Source: Brevipalpus yothersi (lineage: Eukaryota; Arthropoda; Arachnida; Trombidiformes; Tenuipalpidae). Taken from it: a DNA stretch of 64,000 nt. This document shows, in pieces, positions 56,157 to 64,000 of the stretch. Under the pieces are notes generated by a model. It was not told where the DNA came from and did not search any database. It saw only the letters and a program-made list of their open reading frames with translations. A program made the translations under genes and the position numbers. The stretch is taken from assembly GCA_003956705.1 (NCBI GenBank), contig QZCP01000016.1, forward strand, positions 80,992-144,991, given 5' to 3'. How positions within the stretch are numbered: the first letter of the stretch is position 1; each line of letters begins with the position of its first letter.

Positions 56157-58283
56157 CTATCGAGAATTAAATTCAGCTAAACTGGTCAAATAGAGTGGCT
56201 TGGCAATCAATGTTTTGCTGTTGCAATCAATCGTCTCGGTACAAACATAATCACCAGGAATAGGTTCTCGAGTTGTTGAACTATTGATACTTCCTACTGG
56301 TATTGATCGACGCTCAAATATCACATTAACATTGGCATCATCGCAACCAGAAAGGTCAAGATTCGATCTGGAACTGATACCATCGACAAGTACTAAGTTT
56401 TGTTGGCCAATTTTTTCAACATTCAAAGCCATCGAATGCTTATGGAAAAGATCAAGTGCTTCTATGACGCGACGGACCTTGATTTCTCGGGGAACATTGT
56501 CTTCTAGACGATAATGTGCGTGAGTTCTCTATTGAATGAGCAATTAAGAGAGGAAAAGTTTCTATCATGATTTCATGGACTACGAAATGGTTGATTGATT
56601 AGGATGAAGAAAACTAGTTTCCAAATAAAACAATGAATCTTACCTCGCGCATGCTGTATGCGAAAACGTATGCAAATTGAAATTTAACTCTATCAATTAG
56701 ATCGAGAGTCTCCTTGTGGGCATCTTCAGTTTCATCACAAAATCCGCAAATAAAATCACTCGTTAGAGCAACATTGGGCAATATCTCTCGAAATTTAGTA
56801 ACTAGATCTGATAATAATCAAATATAGGGGGATTCAAGATGAGTCAAGGGGGGAAAAATGTGTAACTTGAAAACAATTTCAACATATAGCCTGAAGGTGT
56901 TTTACGAAGAAAAATCCCCTTACCTAGGTAAGCCTTTTTGGTGTAGCCACGGCGCATTCTGGCCAAAACTTGATCATCTCCACTTTGGGCAGGTAAATGG
57001 ATCGATTTACAAATGTTCGGGTACTTTTTTATCACATTAAGAACTCGAGTGGGAAAATCTTTTGGATGCGGTGATGTAAATCGGATTCTCATTTCTGGAT
57101 CAATTGAGGCAACTTTTTCCAAGAGTGTATCAAAAGTTAAACCTGTTGGTTTTGTTTTTAACATTGGCGTGAAACCTTCGGCCAATTCATACTCATTAGC
57201 TTCACCACCATTGATAGAATTGGTATCACAGTAGCTGTTTACATTTTGTCCTAGAAGTGTGATTTCCTTACATCCAGCAGCTGACAATAAACGAACTTCT
57301 TCCAGAATCGATTCTACTGGACGACTTCGCTCTCGACCACGTGTGAACGGTACAACACAGTACGAACACATATTATTACAGCCTCTCATTATGGAGACAA
57401 ATGCTTTGATGGCTTCCCCTTTCTTAAACTGGGACCAATTATTTAGATTCACTTTATTCTTATGGTCAAGGACAACCACAGGCATAACATCCGCATATGT
57501 TTCATCAAGAGATAATAGTGTGTTGACAGCATTTGTACCCGTTATGTTGCTGATTGCAAGTAGCTTGGGAAGATCTCGATAATTATCCGGTCCTTGGAGA
57601 AATGTTATATCAGAGATGTTATTGAGATACAAGTTTGTTGCATGGATGAAGTGTAATGAGTAGAAAAACTTGTCTAACTTACCGGCTACTACATCGACGA
57701 AAGAGTGTTTCTCAATTAATTTAGTCTTCAAACGCTCAGCCATACAGCCAATGACACCGACTTGTTTGAGATGTCCACTCAGTTTAAATTGTTTCAATTC
57801 ACGCAGCCGAATCCATATTTTGCTTTCTGCACTATCACGAATGGCACAGGTCATCAATATAACAATATCGGCAGATGTCCATTCCTCAACAATTTGATAA
57901 TTATATTGACTCAATAGTTTTGCAGCTACCTGACTATCATTCACATTCATTTGACACCCATAAGTTTCAATATGAACTTTCAAGCCACGACCATCCAGAT
58001 AATCCTCAGGCAAGTATGGAAGAGGCTCATTTCGTTTGGCAATAAAAGGTTCTACTGGCTCTAGATCTATGTCGTGGGGCTGAGTTGATGGATCTTTTGC
58101 AGTTATAAAATCTTTCAGATGAGGACCATTTTGAATCTTAAGTTTGAACTGATCAATTTTCTCTGCTGTTGGAGCAGATGAAAATCGAACAAGGTTGAAG
58201 CAACCAAACGGATTTCTGTGGACACATAGCGACCTTCTCATAAGTCTAGTCATGAAAACACAAACTCGGTTCGATGGGACCAT
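56157..58283 (-). CDS. CDK5RAP1: CDK5RAP1, radical-SAM tRNA methylthiotransferase
   Basis: Four exons on the minus strand: 58283-57683, 57592-56924, 56807-56644 and 56528-56157; 1806 nt, 601 aa, close to the human protein. The N-terminal methylthiotransferase domain has Cys 110 (ETYGCQMNVNDSQ), 146 (MTCAIRDSAESK) and 180 (GVIGCMAERL), ligands of the auxiliary 4Fe-4S cluster. The radical-SAM motif CNNMCSYC spans residues 272-279, followed by VPFTRGRERSRP, LGQNVNSYCD and SIHLPAQSGDDQVLARMRRGY. A TRAM-like C-terminal domain ends the protein. CDK5RAP1 converts i6A37 to ms2i6A37 in mitochondrial tRNAs. The basic, Ser/Arg-rich N-terminus suits mitochondrial import. The first intron (57593-57682) is 90 nt and open in frame. 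Start could also be Met 11 or Met 15. Confidence 0.95.
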
Positions 58284-58910
58284 GGTGTAATAGACACAAT
58301 AAGCAAATTGAGTTGAAAGTAACCAATCAAAGTATAAATCACCTGACTCGGATGATCAACAGGAGAAGCAAAACAAAAGCTGAATCTATTGAGATGTTGA
58401 GCCAGGAAGATGAGTAGAACAAGAGGAAATTGAGATTCTGATGGATATATTGAATCACAATCAAACTCTTTAGTGAACTTTTTAAACTTTCGAAAACAAT
58501 CAGAATAGAGTAATGAGTACCGGTCACATGTATGTACAGATGTAAACAATGTTGAAATTGATTCAAATGCAATCGAATTCGTTCACTATTCCCATGCGTT
58601 GCTACCGAAATGATCACCAAGATTCCAGGAAACTTTTTTGATTAAATAAAATTCAATAAATAATATCATTCCCAATCAAATTGGATTAACATTATGATGG
58701 TGAACTTCGCAGAGTCAAACGAAACACGCTTAAATTGTATTGATGATTGTTTTGATCACCATGACAACACTTGATATTTATGTTTATCTTGCTGAATTGT
58801 TCCTGGAAAAATTTTTTCCCATTAATGTGTGTCAATTATTCGAAAAATATGTGATCAGATGATTTGAATTGATTTTTGAATTAGATTGGTGAAAGAATTG
58901 CTCCAATTAT
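58284..58910. promoter_or_regulatory. Head-to-head promoter region of CDK5RAP1 and MCU
   Basis: 627 bases between two divergent start codons, which must contain both 5' UTRs and promoters. No TATA box or known site is claimed. Both flanking genes act in mitochondria. Confidence 0.5.
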
Positions 58911-60016
58911 ATGAGAATGGCCACACCTATGGTGCTTCCTATTATGATTAGATCATGTTTTCGGTGTTGCAAAGCTTCCCCTTATGCACAATGGAATCAG
59001 CATCAATCTTACATGATATCCAGGGTAAGTTTTAGTAGATACAATTTTTTGTCTCTTTTTTGATTTCTGATATGGATGAGTTATCATCGTATGGAAATGT
59101 ATGGACATCTTCATCATCTAACTGATCGATAACATCGTTCTTGTTTAGCAATTCGGTGATGATCGTTCATCAAATTCGAAGAGAATAAAGAGTTCATTTG
59201 AAGATGGTGTGTTTATCATGAAACACAATGACCGAGGATTAGTTCTATCATATTATACTCCACTCAAACAAGTTTTGAAACACTTGGTTAAAGATGAAGA
59301 TGATCGGGATGATGCAAAAATTTTGACTGCAAAAAGTGATAAACCTCTGAAAAATGACACTCTACTTGGGACAGCTTTCCTGTCATCGGATGACATTATT
59401 TTCAAGCTAGATGATGGTAAAGAGCTCATTATTCATCTAGATACTTCACGTTCTAAAATAACCAAATGGTCAGCTGCAACCGCTAAACAGGTGTCGGAGG
59501 AAAATCTCACCGTGAAGGTAAGTAGATTTGTTATTTGATCCTCATGACCATCCTCATTCTCAATTGATTTCAAACCAGGAGCTGGAAAATAAAAAAGTTC
59601 TCTTGATGGAGAGCTTCTCGCCTTTGCTACAAGATTTTGACAAGATTCTGAGAGAATCTCATGGATCTTCATCAAAAAAATTCAAATGGCTTGGTTTGTT
59701 CCTAGTCTCAGCACCACTTGGCTTCGTTGGTCGTCTCACATGGTTCGAATATTCCTGGGATATCATGGAACCGTTCACCTGGTGCATTACATATGCTTGG
59801 GGAATCATCGCTTTTGGTTATTATGTTATGACTTCGCAGGAATACCAATATCCTCAAGTTGAACGTCGCATGGCAATCAAGCATTTTTGTGACTCCTATC
59901 CAAAGAGAAATTTCGATCTCAATTCATTCAGCGATTTACACAAACAGATCAAGCAAATAAATGAAAAAATAGAGGAAATCAAGGCTCGCGAAGCAGCAAA
60001 TCAAAGATCTAATTGA
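58911..60016 (+). CDS. MCU: Mitochondrial calcium uniporter pore subunit (MCU)
   Basis: Three exons: 58911-59024, 59149-59517 and 59579-60016; 306 aa. The first exon gives a basic, Met/Ser-rich mitochondrial-type leader (MIRSCFRCCKASPYAQWNQ). The matrix domain includes VLSYYTPLKQVLKHLVKDED. A coiled coil precedes the first inner-membrane helix at about residues 196-213. The selectivity loop LTWFEYSWDIMEPFTW carries the MCU signature WDxxEP (Asp 222, Glu 225); helix 2 is at about 228-247, followed by MTSQEYQYPQVERR and a C-terminal coiled coil. MCU tetramers carry calcium into the matrix with EMRE, MICU1 and MICU2. The Glu before YSWDIME is the form of MCU rather than MCUb (Val). Shorter than the human protein (351 aa), mainly in the leader. 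Start codon choice among ATGs at 58911 and 58917 is open. Confidence 0.95.
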
Positions 60017-61144
60017 ATTATGTGTTCTGTTCCATTATTTAAAACTCAGTTATGAATTTATCCCACAGATCTTTTCATGTCACATCGTTGGTCAGACCTA
60101 CACTGGACACTGATTGAGTTTTCATCAAATATCTATCAATCGTTCTCTGTTATCATTCATCTTTGCTTAATCCTCTCTTTACTAACAATGAATCTACGTT
60201 GCATTTCATTCTCAATTTTAATCCTAGTTCAAACTCAAGCGATCAATGAGAAGCTAATTATTTCAAATAAAATCCTCTCCAAGGGAGGAATGTTCTGTTT
60301 GAATTTGTTTGATCCTTTTTCGAAATAATTTCCCTCAATCACTCGATAATTAATGAATTTTCTTATTTACTCTCTCCTCTTACCGGTAAATGAGATCCCT
60401 AAGGAGGAAAAAAACAAGGTTACTCATCTTGATTTATCGATAAACACTCTCACTTATTTTTCTCACAACTTGAAAAATATATTACCTCATTCAAATTTCA
60501 ACTTAAAGTGGAAAGAATCTTCCCTTCAAAAACCTCTTTCAAAGTTCGAAACTACCATGTTATGAACCAATTCATAGTTTTTTTACAAAGTCCCAGTAAT
60601 ATTCACTATAAATTCTCCAAGATTAATCAATAATCACACACCGCGGTTAATTTATCCCTGAAATGAAAGTAAAATAATTTCCAAAAATTGATCTAAAAGC
60701 GATTAGAACTCAACAATCGACTGGAGTATCTGATCTGAAGTTCAGTGTATCTGATATACATGTATATGAGTGAGTATGAATCAAGAATGAAAGTGCATTT
60801 TTGCGAAATTTTTATTGCATCTTCTTTTCTTCTCTCTCTCTCTATCATCTAGTTTCAGTTTGATTAAGAACGTAATTACTGTGGTCAATTTGATTGTTCT
60901 GCCATTCGAGATTAGTGTTTCCTGTTTCATTTTGTTTGACAAAGTGATTCATTTGAGTGCAACTGTTAGTCTCTGATTGATCTCTGTTGCTTTTCCCTGA
61001 AAGAGCCGTTACTGTGAGACTTGATCTTTTTCAACAGCAACAAGCATTCTTGCTTCATTTAAAGGTCTTGTTTATTTGTGAAGCTTTTCTCTTCCTGATT
61101 ATCAAAGTCTCTCTCCCCTCCTCCCAATTAGAGTGGTCATCATC
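60017..61144. other. Intergenic region, MCU 3' UTR and ADRM1 promoter/5' UTR
   Basis: About 1.1 kb. Two short open frames here (60077-60328 and 60353-60565) have no recognisable domain, and the first continues directly from the MCU stop, so it is read as 3' UTR. A short CT run lies at 60830-60842. Confidence 0.5.
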
Positions 61145-62588
61145 ATGTCAAGCCCTTTTCTATTTGGTAATGAGGCTTCTCCTGTGGCCTCCAAGTATTT
61201 GGTTGAATTTAAGGCTGGTAAAATGAATGTTAACGGGACAACAGTGTCTCCCATTAAAAGAAAGGGAACAATTTATCTTAATCAATCTGATGATAATTTG
61301 ATGCATTTCTGCTGGAAAGATCGACAAACTGGTCAATTAGAGGAAGATCTTATTCTTTTTCCTGGTAAGTATTTTCAGCTCACACACTGTACAAGCTATG
61401 CAGTTATCTTGAAAAGATTAGTATTGAAATTAATCAACTCATTTTGTGTTCCCCCAGATGATGCCGAGTTCAAGCGAGTTCCTCAATGTACCACAGGGCG
61501 TGTGTATGTATTGAAATTCAAATCATCATCTAAACGCTGTTTCTATTGGATGCAAGAGCCAAGTGAAGATAAAGATGAAGAATTTTGCAAAAAAATCAAT
61601 GAATATCTCAGCAATCCTCCGGCACCTGGTATGAGATCTAGTGGCAATTCTGGAGGTCACGCTCTATCTGGTCTCGGAAATTTGGGCAGTTTGGCTGAGC
61701 TAGGATCTTTGAGAGATAGTGAATTTCAATCACTGCTCAGCAATATGAACCCACAGCAATTGATGCAAATGATTGGTAGCATGCAAGGTGGCTCATCTCC
61801 ATTGTCAATGAATTCTTTCCGCCCTCGCCAGCCAGCTTCATCATCAAGGCTTTCCTCCTCTGCCTCTAGACCAACCGATAGCGATCGTCCATCTGATACT
61901 GAGAACACCAACTCAAGTTCAACAACCAGTACCAATTCCAGCAGTTCAGCTCCTACTCCTCGTATACAATTAGGTGATCTACAATCGATTATATCAGGAC
62001 TAACAGTCCCAAAATCTGAACAACAACCTGACAAAGATGACGCAAAGCGTGAGTAGTATATTTGGAATTGTCAGTTGCCATCTATGTGTATACTAATTAA
62101 TTTTTATTTTATTTTATCCAGTTTTATCTTCAATAACTAAATCTGAAGCACTTCAAACATTATTGTCGAATGAGCAGTTCATGCGTGGAGTCAGAGAACG
62201 CCTTCCACCTACAGAAGCTGGCGAAGGTTCATCGTCTTCGTCAACAGCTGATACACAAGTGTCTGAGCAACTTTCATCAACTCTCCAATCACCACAATTT
62301 CAACAAGCATTGAATAAATTTGGTCTTGCTCTACAATCAGGACAATTAGGACCTTTACTTCATCAGTTCGGATTAAGTCAAGCTTGTGTTGAGGCTGCTG
62401 ATAAAGGAGGTTGGTGAACTTATCTTCTTTTATGGCTCTCTATTGATCTAACATTTATCTTTTGCTTTCATTTACGTGCAGATTTAGAAGGTTTCATCAA
62501 AGTTCTGGAAGAAGAGGAAAAGAACAAGAAATCCGCCTCCGGGGAGAAGGGACAAGGGCAAGGTCAAGATGAGATGGCACTCGATTGA
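61145..62588 (+). CDS. ADRM1: ADRM1/Rpn13, proteasomal ubiquitin receptor
   Basis: Four exons: 61145-61364, 61458-62048, 62122-62409 and 62482-62588; 1206 nt, 401 aa (human 407). The N-terminal Pru domain (about 12-125) reads KYLVEFKAGKMNVNGTTVSP, HFCWKDRQTGQLEEDLILFP, DDAEFKRVPQ and FYWMQEPSEDKDEEFCKKIN; it binds ubiquitin and the RPN2 C-terminus. A Ser-rich linker follows, then the DEUBAD domain (about 275-385; LGDLQSIISGL, SEALQTLLSNEQFMRGVRE, GLSQACVEAADKG), which binds and activates the deubiquitinase UCH37. The tail ends DEMALD. Rpn13 sits on the 19S regulatory particle and captures ubiquitinated substrates. The start MSSPFLFGN fits the family; the donor of exon 3 (GTTGGT) is weak but the junction restores the frame. 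Confidence 0.95.
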
Positions 62589-63920
62589 GAGCTCTAAGCT
62601 TTGGGGTTCGTTTTTCCTAGCTATTTATCGCAGATTATTAATATCTAGCATGATTCGTGTTTTTGTCTCGAATCACTAATACATCAAATCGATTGCAAGA
62701 GGCTATCTTCTTTTGGTCCTCATCAATAAAATTTCTGTAAATCTTCTTAAAGAATTTCTAGAAACTCTGGCCAAATCTTGTGATAAATTAGAAATGAGAC
62801 CACAATAATCAACATAATGAATGTCAAACAATGATCGAACTTGGTGGAACTCATTCTCTGATTACTTAATAACTAGCTAGTTCAAGTCTTCTGAAGGGTT
62901 TAAGAATTAGAAAAACTATGGTTTCTTGATGAAACACTGTGAGAACATCCTCTAGTGTAGTGCGAGATCATTGAATATTTGGAACGTTTTCAGTTATGAT
63001 TTTCTCACGATAGTATTTCTTGAGGTTATTGAGAAGTTTGCCCTTGTTCGGATCTTATTTCTTGATTTCAATTTTCAAACATACATGTATTGAGAAAATT
63101 GTTGAAGTGTCTCGGAATGAGTCAGAATGGTTCAATATTATCGCTACTGGTGATGAGAAAGTTTTTCAGTCTTTTGACTAGATTACTGACAGTTGTCTGA
63201 TGACTGGCTAGACGAGAATATAAATTATGGGAAAAGGAAATTAATACCATCAAAATCCTGGTGAGGTTTGAAAAAAGAAGAAAACGCGAATAATCTCCGT
63301 TAAAATTGATCTACCATCCTGGTACATTTCCTGGTACATCCATTTAGTAAACCAACAAGTATTCCCCCTGTAAGTCCCAGTAATGATGAAAAATGTTCTG
63401 AGCTTCTTGAGAAAAGTGTAAAAATTCAATTCAATTCTCAAGCCACTGTTAAAATGAAATCAGAAGCGGGAATGTGAATCAATCGTCGAAAATTGCTCAC
63501 CCAAAAAGCAGCCAATCACGTATCGCTATTGAAATCATGATTATCAAACCGCTCAAAGAGTAGTTGGTACTCTTTGAAACCGCTCACATGATATCACACA
63601 TGAAACACGATATCAATTACAGAAGCTCGTTATTGTATCATCTATCATTCGTGAAATGTCTCTGAATCTCATTTATCATTAAAACGATCGATTCTCTCTT
63701 TTTCTCTCTGTGTGTGTTACAACTTGAAATAATCTTATCTTTTTGACGAACAATAATGAAGGGCGAACAGATGTCTCTCTCTGTCTAAAAAGAGAGAGAC
63801 TTTTTCTCTCTCTTTGCTCTTTCCTCATCTCTCGAAGATCTTCATCATTTTTGCATCTGTGTGTTTGGGTAGCATCTTATATCTGTGAAATTTTATTTCA
63901 TCTTTTTTTCGAGATCTATC
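62589..63920. other. Intergenic region
   Basis: About 1.3 kb; ADRM1 3' UTR then noncoding DNA. The last about 250 bases are CT-rich and may be the 5' UTR of the gene starting at 63921. Confidence 0.5.
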
Positions 63921-64000
63921 ATGATGAATGGTTCAACGCGTGATCTTAAGACATCAAGTGGTGGTGGTCATCAAAATGATCTAGTGAAAGTTTGGTGCGA
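63921..64000 (+). CDS. Possible start of an unidentified gene, cut by the window end
   Basis: ATGATGAATGG begins an open frame MMNGSTRDLKTSSGGG, then HQNDLVKVWC to the window edge. The codons look coding and the upstream CT-rich sequence resembles the 5' UTRs seen elsewhere here. Only 26 codons are visible, too few to name a family. Confidence 0.4.
   Translation, partial: MMNGSTRDLKTSSGGGHQNDLVKVWC

Noticed and set aside
57593..57682. Reading CDK5RAP1 as one uninterrupted exon through this stretch
   Set aside because: The 30 extra residues match no part of the family and are bordered by good GT-AG sites; splicing gives the exact family sequence.
60077..60565. Two short frames after MCU
   Set aside because: No domain, poor codon character, and position directly after the MCU stop fits a 3' UTR.

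Overview
The window is nuclear DNA of a small-genome arthropod, most likely a plant-feeding spider mite (Tetranychidae, Tetranychus-like); the assignment is an inference. It is AT-rich, with spliceosomal genes of mostly short introns (about 50-200 nt, GT-AG), many (CT)n/(GA)n microsatellites and a tandem array of intronless seven-helix proteins. Tetranychus is known for a very large expansion of gustatory-type receptors and for an expanded CYP2 clan, and both themes appear here. All exon structures below were joined by hand; for every complete multi-exon gene the exon lengths add up to a multiple of three.

Left part (1-24 kb): a stomatin/band-7 gene (minus strand, 5' end not found); a 5.6 kb microsatellite-rich stretch; an intronless NRDP1/RNF41-type E3 ubiquitin ligase; 3 kb of apparently empty DNA; a spatzle-type cystine-knot cytokine gene; two tandem cytochrome P450-like genes on the minus strand with the same exon plan; and an hnRNP F/H-type RNA-binding protein gene with three RRMs. 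The two P450-like proteins keep the fold signatures (membrane anchor, ExxR, PERF region), but the axial heme cysteine is Gln in one and His in the other, and the I-helix oxygen-activation motif is gone in both. They look like maintained pseudoenzymes and are the most unusual protein-level observation in the window.

Middle (24-32 kb): a KIF16B/SNX23-like kinesin-3 (motor, FHA, coiled coil, PX). A 4.5 kb intron lies just after switch II and holds a Cys-rich exon-like ORF.

Receptor array (32.8-54.0 kb): seven intact intronless genes of 412-414 codons and at least seven truncated or frame-broken relatives, all on the plus strand. They form two sequence types, here called W and K. Their 5' and 3' flanks are also duplicated. 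Several units carry a copy of the 3' end of a CRAL-TRIO lipid-transfer gene whose complete copy sits at the right edge of the array (54.4-55.3 kb, minus strand). This shows the extent of the amplified unit and suggests growth by unequal crossing-over next to that gene. Mosaic sequences point to gene conversion.

Right part (55-64 kb): CDK5RAP1, a mitochondrial/cytosolic radical-SAM tRNA methylthiotransferase (minus), and MCU, the mitochondrial calcium uniporter pore subunit (plus), lie head to head about 0.6 kb apart. ADRM1/Rpn13, the proteasomal ubiquitin receptor, follows. A possible first coding exon of another gene begins 80 bases before the window ends. No rRNA, CRISPR array or complete autonomous transposon was recognised; tRNAs could not be searched exhaustively by eye.
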